64,000 nt of DNA from Nymphaea colorata. Taxonomy: Eukaryota > Streptophyta > Magnoliopsida > Nymphaeales > Nymphaeaceae. Made by a program: the position numbers and the translations under genes. The notes under the pieces are model-generated. The model saw only the letters and a list, made by a program, of their open reading frames with translations, ran no database searches and had not been told where the DNA came from. Numbering within the stretch: the stretch's first letter is position 1; every line of letters begins with the position of its first letter. Positions 54,601-63,083 of the stretch are shown in pieces. The DNA is taken from positions 20,378,412 to 20,442,411 of the forward strand of contig NC_045139.1 in NCBI RefSeq assembly GCF_008831285.2. Reading direction: 5' to 3'.

Positions 54601-57600
54601 AAGATATTATCAATAGACTGACACATATATTCATGGGCATTGTCAGACCGAAAAGTCTCAACAGAGTTCTCAAATTGGGACTCCACAAAGCACTTCATTA
54701 CGGTCTTTCAGTAAGTACACAAAAGTGTTGCGAGAACAATCATCTATAAAGGTTATGAAGTACTGAAAGCCATGACGAGAATGAATGCCCGAAGGCCCCC
54801 ACACATTCAAGGCAAAAACTTCATTAGAATGAGTGGAAGATATAGGATACGAAGCCCTTACATGTTTGCCAAACTAACACACATCACAAGATATCATATT
54901 CATATCTAAATTAGAACATAAATCAGGAAATAATTGTCTCAAAACTCCAAAAGGAAGATGCCCAAGGCGTTCATGCCAATACAAAAATAGCCAAAGGAGG
55001 TCCTCTCTATTCTTCTTAGTTTTTCTAACCTCCGTCATGAGAGCTGTGGTAACACGCACGGGTAAACGATATAGCCCCTCAGAAGCCAAACCAATCCCAA
55101 TCCTCTTCCCTGTCACCAAGTCTTGCAAAACACAACGATCAACAGAAAAAATAAGTTCGCAATATTGCTCTTTCGTAATCTTGCTAACTGACAAGAGATT
55201 CACGAGAAGATGAGGAACATCTAGAGCATTGTGAACTAAAAATTTGTTCAAAAGTGAGAGACTTCCTTTCCCAGCCACAGAGATAGAAGAACCATCGGCA
55301 AGAGAAACACTTTCCTTCCCAGAGAAAAGCTTATATTTCGTGAAAAAACTTAGGGTTGCTGGTCATGTGGTGGGTGGCACCACTGTCAACAATCCATTCT
55401 CTTATATAAGAATTACCTTTTTCTCCAGCAATAGCGAAGGTGCGATTAACTTTCACATCATCTGATGCCTCGGTCTGACTGATCTCAATCTGACTTAGAT
55501 ATGCACGAAGCTCACGAATTTGTTGAGTAGAGATAAGAGTTTTCCTACCATTAGGGTTAGTAGCGTCAGGAACAGGCTTCTTCCCACTAGAAGACCTCCA
55601 TCGACTATTCTTCTTTTCAGGATGCAGGTCCCAACAAAACTCCATGGTATGTCCAGTTTTCTTGCAATGAGTACATTTTCGAGGAGGTCGGGCAGCTCCC
55701 ATTGGGGCTCGGCTAACAAGAGCAGACCTTTCATTATATGAGGTATGATCCCCCTTTTTTTCAGTTATAACTAAACGTCCTTGCTCTTTAGCCTCAACAC
55801 GGGAATAAACATCTTCAATACTAAACTTTTCTTTTGAATTAAGAATTTGGCTCTTTATACCTTGAAAGTCGTCGTTCAGTCCGGCTAAGAATAAGAATAC
55901 CCTATTCTTCTACTCCTTGGCTAAATGACGCACCTGGTCTTGGGAGCAATCCCAAGTATCATCAGAATAGTAGTCGAGTTCCTCCCACTTTGATTTCAAT
56001 GCCGCTTAAAAGTCTGCCATAGAGAGATCTCATTGCCGTATAGCATAGACATCTTTCATCAGTTGATACACACGAACATCATTCTTTTTCTGGTCATACA
56101 TCTATTCCTAAAATAACCCACATATCTCTCGCAGTCCTCTTACGAAGGATGAGGGGTTGAATATCGGAGGACACAGAGTTGACAATCCAAGTTTTGACTT
56201 GGTTGTCCTCAAGAAACCATGTGTCTCATGCAGCGCTAGTCTCAACAGGTTTAATCTTCCTCCCATTTACATAGGCAATACGGCCCCGACCAGCAATTCC
56301 CATAGTGATAGCAGCAGAACATTGAAGGTAATTTTCTTTAGTGAGGCGAATAGTGGTAACTTGAATGGGGATATTTTCAATTCTAGTGGCATCAACATCA
56401 GCCTGGTCTGTATTGACAGTAGAGGAGGTGGATTCTGCCATAATCAAGATTCAACAGTGCAGCAAAAAAAACAAGGCACATGGCAGAAACAGGAGCAGCA
56501 GTGCAGGGGCGGCACCAACAATGTCTTCGGCAGGGACGAAGGAAACAAAAATACACGGTAGAGAAACCTGGTGAAGGCAGAGACAGAGAAGAAGGAGGGC
56601 AGCGAAAACCAAGAGCAGAGAGCAGTGGCGGTGGTGGGCATCCTCGGCACCAGCAAAGAGGGCTGCTTGACGGTGTCAGTTGCTCAGGCGACGGCTGACC
56701 AGACAAGAGCAATGGGCAAGAGCAGCAACTGCTGTGGGTTAACGGCAAAAAATGAAGAGCTTACCAAAACTTGCTCCTTCGGCCCAGGCGATGGCAACTC
56801 TGGTGGTGGTCGGCAACCAGCAGACGCCGTGCAACTCAGGCGATGGCTGGGTGGTACCACAGGTGACGCAAGAGGGCCGACGAAGCTGGACGACAGCACT
56901 GGCGACGTAGGAGGAGTTGGCGATGCTGGGCAGCAGTTCTGCCAATGCTGGAGACGTTGGCGACTGTGGGCGTCCATTCAGTCAATGCAGGAAGATGCTG
57001 GCGATGGGTGATGTGGGAAGATGCTGGCGATGGGCGATGTGGGAAGATGCTGTCGACGATGACGTGAAACAACGACCAGGTTATCGCTGGTGAGAGGAAA
57101 CACGATGGAAGATTAAACTAAAGCCCAAAAGCTCGTTGGCTCTGATACCATGTAGAAAAGTAGGATCGAGAGTGCAAAAGAAATCGAAGATCAATGTAAC
57201 GTGGAAAACTCTCGAACTCGAGGGGAGAAAAACCACAAACGGGGGGAGTTCCGGTGCCTACTAGCTGCCGGTACCTCACTCTCTCTTAATTTTTTTCATT
57301 CAAATGAAAAAGGGGTCACACGTACTTAAAAGAAATACATAAAAAAAATGGGTCGGACAGGATCCAGACCCGAACCCGAACACACATATACGTCAACAAC
57401 CCGCAATGTTCTATGTCAAAGTTCCAGTAGAATGGTAGTATGAAATCTCATTCACATGGTTTGATGAATATTGGTCTCAATCTTTCTAATTTATTTGTCT
57501 TTTTCTTTGTAAAGATAGAACACAACCACATGATTGACCTTTGCCTGGCTTGTCATTCAAATGTTTTTTTTTTTTTTTTTCCAGATTTCCTATCTTAATG

Positions 57601-60600
57601 TCTAAGGTGTGTTTTGTCTTGGTTTAGCACACAATCTGTTCATAGAGTCCAAATTCACTTTGGAGGAATGTTCTCGTGAACATACTCATTTCGAAGATTA
57701 GAAATTTAGAATGGTTATGTATCAGGGTTTTGCTGATTTGATGTGGCTCAAATGGCTGTACTTTTTTTTGTCATTCAGGATGTTGTTGTGGGCTCTGCAT
57801 GTGCAGAATGGCGGCATCAACTTGACGTGTCTTATCCTGTGAATAATGGCATAGTTCAGAACTGGGATGACATGGGCCATGTTTGGGACCATGCCTTCTT
57901 TAACGAGTTAAAAGTAATATTGTTTTCTGGTGTATTTTAGTTTTCTACTTTTTTTTAACAGTGACTTGTTAATGTTGTTTCTTGTCCACTTGAATCTGAA
58001 ACATATTTATATTGAACTGGCTTGTGACAGGTAGATCCAACGGAATGTTGGATCTTACTTACAGATCCTCCTCTCAACCCTTCAAAAAACAGAGAGAAAA
58101 TGGTGAGTGCAGTGGCCAGAGTCAGCATAGTACTATTTCCCATTAGCAAATATTTTTCTGAATGCTATTGTGTCTCATTGTTGGTCATGTTGGAAAAAAA
58201 CTGTATTTTGTCTCAATCTTATTAGCTGTTGTCTGAAATATATTCAGATTGAGACAATGTTTGAGAAGTATGGGTTCAATGCTGTCTTCATCCAAATCCA
58301 GGCCGTTCTAACATTGTATGCTCAAGGTGCATTTCAAGATAATTTGAGGTTAAGACCTGATAATATTTTCTCTCCTGTGGTTTCTTCTATACTCCGTTTC
58401 CTTACTTTTTTTTTGTTTCTTATTATACCCTTATCTTTATTCTCGATGATAGCTTAATCACATGTTTGTAATGGATGGATGGATGGCTGACTATTTGACT
58501 TTCAGTAGCTTGTTGCCTTGTGACTTAAGTCACATGGGCATGGGTACGGAGATGCGGGTATGGATATAGTAACTTTAGAAAATGTGGGTATGACGTGTGT
58601 GTGTGTGTGTGTGTATAAACAAAAAAAATAAAATGAAAGATGAAAGCAACTTTTAAATAAACAAGTGGTATAAATAACCATTATCTGTTAATGAACAATA
58701 ACTCTACAAAATAGAATGAAAATTGAGTTAGAAATCAAGTAAATTAAGTAGTTTGGAATACTTTGGATCAGCTTCAAGTTAAAAAGTCTCCAAGTGTGTT
58801 CAAGTACTCACTTTAGGTACAGGTACGGCGACATGGGTACGTAGACCTTACTGAATGCGACTTAGCTAGTGACTCTTTGTGATGTATACACAAAAAGTTA
58901 AATATCTGTATATCATTTCTGACTGGTCCTCCTGGTTTAGATCTTTGATTGTACGTCATTCTACATGCACTGATGCTCATTCTAGCATCCAAGATTTAGT
59001 ATTCCTCAGAACCTTCTTTTTTGCTGGCTATCATAGAAATTTCAAGCTTAATTCAGACTTTTTATTGAAATTAATGATCAACTAGTATGTAGCTCATAAT
59101 GCCAAATAACATGATGTTGAAGGTTGAGTTAGATCCGTCTCCATTTTGGGCATCTTATACCACTCTTTGTAGACTTGGTTTTTATAGTTCTTGTTAGTTG
59201 TCCATTCAGGTGACTGGGATAGGTACATGTAGACCCTGGTTGTTTGTCTCAGTTTATGTTCTTCAATTCCTTGTTTTGTGACACAGGTCTCCTAACCCTG
59301 CAAAGTCAGTTTATCTGTTCTGGGGTCCATTTTCTTTCATATCCTCGAGCTAATAGTTGACATTTACTTGGTTTCAATCATTGTCACAAATGTCGCGTCT
59401 TAGTAAAAAATGACGCGTTAAATGCGCCAAAAATAAGTTAGCCATATAACACGGCAATAAGACACATTTTTTTTAAATTGCAAAATATAAAAAACGTAAA
59501 AAACTCCGTATTATATGGGTTTCTTCGCATTTTTAGTATTTTTTATTAATTTCTGACTTATTTTATTTTTATATAAATTTTGGGATTTTTTAAAATTTTT
59601 AATTTTTTTTTTTAAAAAATTTGTCGATTTTTTCCCGAGATATACAACTTTGCTATATTATACCCGAGAAATTTCTTGCCCTATAATACCTGTAAACTAT
59701 ATATGTGACAATGGTTTCAATTGCAATTTTAACATTATGTTCTTTCAAGCAGGTTTACTGCATGGTCTTGTCATTGACTCTGGTGATGGTGTCACCCATG
59801 TGGTAAGTGACCCTATCCTGTGCCTGGTGTAGAATATAACCTACTCAGTTTTCTAAAAGTAAAATTCTATTGTATCTTCTTATGATGCCTTAAAATGAAA
59901 TTTCTGTTATTTACCAGCATGACATAATGCTTCTGCTCTAGGTATATACTACTGGCAAGATGAACTAGATTTGGAACAAGTGATGACTGACCTATGACTG
60001 ACCTTTTGGATTTTAACTTTTCTTTTGGTTTTTTTTTTTTTTGGCAATTAATGACCTCAAATTACTCTTACCATGGGCACTGCCTTTGGAGTCAAAATCA
60101 CTAGGTGGGCCTAAAGGATTAGGCACGGGCCAAAAGCAATAAATAAAGGAAAAACAATAAGAGAGGAAGAGGAAGGGGAAGGAGAACAAAAAACATGAGA
60201 AAGGAAAAGAGAAGAAGAAGAAGAAGAAGAAGAAGAAGAAGAAGAAGAAAGGGAATAAAAAATGATATTGGGGAATTTTATGACATTTTTTTCACTTGAG
60301 CACCTAGGTGGGCCAACCCAGATGAAAAGATGGCTGCTTAGATGCACTCTTGACTACATAGGTCACCACCAAAGGGTACTCAGGTTTTCAAGCTTCTATT
60401 AATGTAGGTCCAACTCCTTTTCTTTATATTCTTCTTTTTCCTTCTTTTGATGGCCAGTTTCAAAAATTCCAACCACCTGTCTAACTCTGCCCTCTGACAA
60501 CCATGATATTCAAAGCCCAGACCATTTAGCCAAGTAGCTTCATATTAGCTTGAATACAAGGATTATTTACTAAAATATTCAAGAAGCTTATTCATCTACT

Positions 60601-62894
60601 CACATCAAGACAATGAAAACAGAGAAAATTATTGGGTTAAATAACAAAAAGACACAAGCAATAAATTATGGTTATTGAGTCGCATTTTGCACTAGGACTA
60701 TTGCTTTAGCCCAAACCTGCACATGAAAGGCCAATGGCCTCAGGGCATTAATCTAGTGTTTGGTTCAGCATGTTTCTTTTCCGCATTATCCTATTATTGA
60801 AATTTTCTGTGAGTTGGATAGTTTCCTGCATGACACTGTTTTTAGCGGAAGTTCTCAAGATGTGGCAGAAAATTGTCTATGGCAAGGAGTTGGATTACGA
60901 TATCCAAAGTATTTGAACTGCTGCATACTTCTTATGTGCAGCAAAATAGTGCAGATGACAGGCTGCTTAAACTCTCTTTGCTGTTTTGTACTTTGAGCTT
61001 GGCAATTGGCTGACACTTTCTTGATGTTGTCCACGATGTTAAAACTGTGTATTATGTTGCTATTTTCTGCTCATTTTGTCTCTTTTTTTTGGACCTTTAG
61101 AGAACACTGCCATCGAGTGTGTGAAAGTAAATCTTCATGATTCGAAGCTTCCTCTTTCACATGATTTGCTAGTACGTCTTTTATAAGTAGTCAAAAGGCA
61201 AGTTCAGTATCCAGTGGGAACTCTACTGACTGACATTCACTTGTTAGGTTCCTGTTGTGGATGGCTACTCGTTTCCGCATCTCACAAAGCGAATGAATGT
61301 AGCTGGAAGGCACATAACATCTTATCTTGTGGACCTATTGCTGCGAAGGGGGTAAGAAGCTATGTTTGGTGAGGTAGGTATATTTATGAAGCCAACTTCA
61401 TTACTCTTACACATTCTTCTCTTTTTGTTTCTCAGGTACGCAATGAATAGATCAGTTGACTTTGAAACTGTCCGAGAAATCAAGGAGAAACTCTGCTATA
61501 TAAGGTCGATTGAGACTCTTACCAAGCAAGTTGTATCTCTACTTTTTATTACCCTCCTTTTTGATTGTTAATGAAAAGAGTCTCAGCCTTCATAATAGTG
61601 GTCTACTAAATAGGAGCTTCTCTCCATTTTCTTTTTCTTGCATTGAAAATTGTTTCACCTTGTCATACTTTTGTACGATAGTCTCTTTAGTCTTTTCGTT
61701 TTTCAACACCTTCACTTCATAATTTTTCTCCACTACATGAAGAAGCTTGTTCCTTTAGAAGCCTTTTTAGTTAAAAGTGCACCTAGGCTCTAAGTGGTAG
61801 CCTCCATATCTAGGCTGAAACATGTAGGTGTACAAGCAAAAAAAAGTATATATATAAAAATCTTAGTCTTTACTCTAAAATTTAACTTATTTTGTGCCTA
61901 TTTTGTCTTCTTATATTGATTGAGATGTTTTTTTTTTCAAAATCCCCAATTTTTCCTTTTGTCCTCTTTTTTTCTCCCTTTTATTCTCTTTCCTTTGTCC
62001 CCCTTTTGCCTGTTGAGTATGCTTAGGCCCTTACTTGGCTCTTTTATGGAGTCTGCCAACTAGGCCTGCCTAGCGCTTTTACCAAAATGATTCTTCCGGT
62101 ATGTTTGCTTTCTAGTAAAACTTAATTTATGTGTCAAACATGAGAAATTTCTGGTTGTGGTGCTTTCTATACCTTTAATAGGTAGTACCCTCTCATCATT
62201 GATAGTCGTACCCTCTTAAGGTGCTCCTTAACATGAAAATGAACTCTACAACTAAATGAGTTTTTACTTGCCAAAGTTCCCTTTATAGTCTTCCGTTTGT
62301 AATTCTGTGCTGAAAAATGATCGTTTATAATTAAATAAAATTATATTGCAACTGTTGTAAGATTCATCTTCATTATTTAATTTACCTTAGTATTTCCACA
62401 GTTTACTGCTAAATCTTCCTTTTCTAGCATGGTTGCAGTTATGATTATAAACGCGAGTATCAATTGGGTTTGGAGACCACCATCCTGGTTAAGAATTACA
62501 CAGTAAGATTATTATTCATGTGCTTCCTGTTATACAATATTTTCTAAGCATATTATGTACTCTCTGGACAACAATGTTGAGGCATTTGTTATACTCATCT
62601 GAAGTTCTGTAATTTTATTCTGTAACAGCTTCCAGATGGAAGGGTCATAAAAGTTGGTACAGAACGTTTCCAAGCACCTGAAGCTCTTTTCACTCCAGTT
62701 AGTCTGCTTGTCTCTTTCCTTGTTCTGTCATGTTGCATTTTTGTCGTAACAATACCATGGGTTTGCTGGTAATTATATTTCGATGTGATGTCAATTTGTT
62801 TACTTGTCAGGAACTTATAGATGTTGAAGGCGATGGTATTGCTGATATGGTATTTCACTGTATACAAGAGATGGACATTGACAACCGTATGCTG
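48579..62894 (+). CDS. ARP2: Actin-related protein 2, 5' three quarters of a split gene (exons 1-11)
   Basis: ARP2 is the actin-like subunit that pairs with ARP3 in the cytosolic ARP2/3 complex and forms the first subunit of a branched actin filament. Coding exons: 48579-48620, 50157-50267, 57779-57913, 58031-58102, 58248-58326, 59753-59802, 61248-61351, 61436-61504, 62439-62502, 62629-62697, 62811-62894. They sum to 879 bases, or 293 codons, with no stop and GT-AG at every junction. Visible family marks are the first phosphate loop DNGTGYVKCG (residues 10-19), [11 protein letters not shown] in the actin fold, [16 protein letters not shown], the second phosphate loop DSGDGVTH (155-162), [13 protein letters not shown] and [10 protein letters not shown]. 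Plant ARP2 is about 389 residues, so roughly 96 C-terminal residues, including the SGGSTMYPG adenosine-site segment, should lie beyond base 64000. The start was chosen because MDN followed by VVVCDNGTG is the known plant ARP2 N terminus. Introns 2, 5 and probably 8 carry transposons. Residue 103 is Trp where the family has Lys. Confidence 0.95.
48624..48660. repeat. CT microsatellite at the start of ARP2 intron 1
   Basis: About 14 CT units begin four bases after the exon 1 donor. Confidence 0.93.
50157..50267 (+). CDS. ARP2: ARP2 exon 2
   Basis: This exon encodes residues 15-51, starting [18 protein letters not shown], a strongly conserved plant ARP2 segment. The acceptor is CTGCAG. The donor AAG|GTCATT is weak for a plant intron and begins the 7.5-kb intron 2. 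Confidence 0.93.
51051..51297 (-). repeat. 3' LTR of intronic copia element
   Basis: This 247-bp LTR is the partner of 57151-57398. Both keep TG and CA ends. Confidence 0.93.
51298..51312 (-). other. Polypurine tract of intronic copia
   Basis: The minus strand reads ACTTGAGGGGGAG directly before the 3' LTR, the expected site for starting plus-strand DNA. Confidence 0.85.
51313..51641 (-). pseudogene. RNase H tail of intronic copia
   Basis: Translation of the minus strand gives [13 protein letters not shown] and onward, the C-terminal half of copia RNase H. It is separated from the N-terminal half (ending in the Ser-Ser-Ala-Val-Asp region near 52430) by the nested insertion at 51642-52414. 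Confidence 0.75.
51642..52414. mobile_element. 773-bp hAT-like DNA transposon nested in copia RNase H
   Basis: The ends are inverted repeats of 19 bases, starting CTATGTCACACGGATACGG on both strands. They are flanked by the 8-bp direct repeat GTATTCAT (51634-51641 and 52415-52422). An 8-bp duplication is the hAT signature, although a 9-bp reading (Mutator-like) is possible because one base is shared. It has no transposase, so it is non-autonomous. Inside are a GC-rich segment ending in a splice-donor-like site and a tandem duplication of about 130 bases (52020-52300). Confidence 0.82.
52424..53600 (-). pseudogene. Broken reverse transcriptase and start of RNase H, intronic copia
   Basis: The RT start is at 53349-53597 ([20 protein letters not shown]). 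The palm-domain Asp segment [11 protein letters not shown] is at about 53147-53262 and is duplicated. [12 protein letters not shown], the catalytic YVDD box, is at the start of 52676-53017, and the RNase H start [10 protein letters not shown] is at 52459-52758. Frame breaks separate these parts. The RNase H tail resumes at 51641 after the nested transposon. Confidence 0.87.
54289..55278 (-). pseudogene. Broken integrase region of intronic copia
   Basis: The GAG-pre-integrase segment is visible at 54874-55278 ([11 protein letters not shown], then WHERLGHL). The integrase core at 54432-54698 shows FRSDNAHEY and NGVAEKKNR, and the C-terminal part is at 54289-54495 (AYLINSMPS). The pieces are in different frames with stops between them. 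Confidence 0.85.
55331..56441 (-). pseudogene. Broken gag and protease region of intronic copia
   Basis: The likely gag start is the ATG at 56439-56441 (minus strand, MAESTSS). Downstream, in a different frame, come a CCHC zinc knuckle ([14 protein letters not shown], about 55640-55685) and the aspartic protease site [11 protein letters not shown] (about 55370-55402). Several frame changes and stops lie between them, so no full product is possible. In an intact element gag forms the particle and the protease matures the polyprotein. Confidence 0.85.
56991..57060. repeat. 26-bp minisatellite in the leader of the intronic copia
   Basis: Two full units and one partial unit of GAAGATGCTGGCGATGGG plus GATGTGG lie between the primer site and gag. 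Confidence 0.85.
57131..57150 (-). other. Primer binding site, initiator tRNA-Met, intronic copia
   Basis: The minus strand directly inside the 5' LTR reads TGGTATCAGAGC, complementary to the 3' end of plant initiator tRNA-Met, the usual primer of copia elements. Confidence 0.9.
57151..57398 (-). repeat. 5' LTR of intronic copia element
   Basis: This 248-bp LTR reads TGTTGACG to CTTTTCTACA on the minus strand. It matches the other LTR at about 95%. Confidence 0.93.
57779..57913 (+). CDS. ARP2: ARP2 exon 3
   Basis: This exon encodes residues 52-96, including [20 protein letters not shown]. The acceptor TTCAG lies 380 bases after the right end of the intronic copia element. The donor is GTAATA. 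Both flanks are in phase 0. Confidence 0.93.
58031..58102 (+). CDS. ARP2: ARP2 exon 4
   Basis: This exon encodes residues 97-120, ending [16 protein letters not shown]. It has a GACAG acceptor and a GTGAGT donor. Residue 103 is Trp (TGG) where plant and animal ARP2 proteins carry Lys. Confidence 0.92.
58248..58326 (+). CDS. ARP2: ARP2 exon 5
   Basis: This exon encodes [18 protein letters not shown] and VLTLYAQ, plus the first base of Gly147. The donor is GTGCAT. The split Gly codon is completed by exon 6, which restores YAQGLL. Confidence 0.9.
58525..58865. mobile_element. 341-bp hAT-like MITE in ARP2 intron 5
   Basis: The ends are the inverted pair TTAAGTCACAT and CTAAGTCGCAT (9 of 11). 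The flanks are 8-bp duplications CTTGTGAC and CTAGTGAC (7 of 8; 58517-58524 and 58866-58873). Subterminal GGGTACGG motifs resemble those of the element at 51642-52414. A GT microsatellite (about 58596-58614) lies inside. There is no coding capacity. Confidence 0.6.
59379..59713 (-). mobile_element. 335-bp hAT-like MITE in ARP2 intron 5, beside exon 6
   Basis: The terminal inverted repeat is CATTGTCACA, and the flanks are the perfect 8-bp duplication GTTTCAAT (59371-59378 and 59714-59721). Its interior is very AT-rich and matches, in inverse orientation, the 334-bp element at 19532-19865. Its right target duplication ends 31 bases before the exon 6 acceptor. Confidence 0.85.
59753..59802 (+). 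CDS. ARP2: ARP2 exon 6
   Basis: This exon encodes the rest of Gly147 through Val163, including the second phosphate loop DSGDGVTH. The acceptor AAGCAG lies only 31 bases after the target duplication of a MITE. The donor is GTAAGT. Confidence 0.92.
60209..60250. repeat. GAA microsatellite in ARP2 intron 6
   Basis: About 13 perfect GAA units sit in a purine-rich stretch. The poly-Ser reading on the minus strand is an artefact of this repeat. Confidence 0.95.
61248..61351 (+). CDS. ARP2: ARP2 exon 7
   Basis: This exon encodes residues 164-197 plus two bases of Gly198: [20 protein letters not shown] and onward. The acceptor is TTAG and the donor is GTAAGA. Confidence 0.92.
61436..61504 (+). CDS. 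ARP2: ARP2 exon 8
   Basis: This exon encodes [20 protein letters not shown] and YI, then two bases of Ser221. The donor AG|GTCGAT is weak. The Ser codon is completed in exon 9, giving [11 protein letters not shown]. Confidence 0.9.
61772..62081. mobile_element. Possible MITE in ARP2 intron 8
   Basis: The left end TAAAAGTGCACCTAGGC and the inverse of the right end TAAAAGCGCTAGGCAGGC resemble each other and bound about 310 bases. I could not find a convincing target duplication, so the element class is open. Confidence 0.35.
62439..62502 (+). CDS. ARP2: ARP2 exon 9
   Basis: This exon encodes [20 protein letters not shown] and T. The acceptor is TTGCAG and the donor is GTAAGA. Confidence 0.92.
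62629..62697 (+). CDS. ARP2: ARP2 exon 10
   Basis: This exon encodes residues 243-265, [20 protein letters not shown] then FTP. The acceptor is AACAG and the donor is GTTAGT. Phase 0 on both sides. Confidence 0.93.
62811..62894 (+). CDS. ARP2: ARP2 exon 11
   Basis: This exon encodes residues 266-293, [20 protein letters not shown] then MDIDNRML. The donor is GTAGAG. I searched 62895-64000 by eye for the expected YQHIVLSGGS segment and did not find it, so intron 11 runs past the window end. Confidence 0.9.
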
Positions 62895-63044
62895 GTAGAG
62901 AGTTCTATTCTTTGATTATACCCCTGCTGTGACGGTAACATGTTAATAATTCATACCATGTTTATTTATCAACTAGTGCCCATTAGTTTTCTATTGGACA
63001 GTGCTTTAACGATTAGGATCCTCTGGAAGAATCTACAGTACTAA

Positions 63045-63083
<39 letters not shown>

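Larger units (their letters stand above)
51051..57398 (-). mobile_element. Ty1/copia LTR retrotransposon inside ARP2 intron 2, antisense, inactive
   Basis: This 6,348-bp element is bounded by two LTRs (51051-51297 and 57151-57398) and flanked by a perfect 5-bp target duplication ACCCG (51046-51050 and 57399-57403). On the minus strand its order is LTR, tRNA-Met primer site, gag with a zinc knuckle, protease, integrase, reverse transcriptase, RNase H, polypurine tract, LTR. This is the copia order (integrase before RT). The reading frames are broken by stops and frameshifts, and RNase H is split by a 773-bp DNA transposon, so it cannot move by itself. The LTRs differ at about 13 positions by eye, all transitions. 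Confidence 0.95.

Noticed and set aside
56157-57011. Several plus-strand ORFs of 70-146 codons in a GC-rich patch
   Set aside because: They are antisense to gag and the leader of the intronic copia and overlap in multiple frames.
60111-60347. Poly-Ser minus-strand ORF
   Set aside because: Produced by the GAA microsatellite in ARP2 intron 6.
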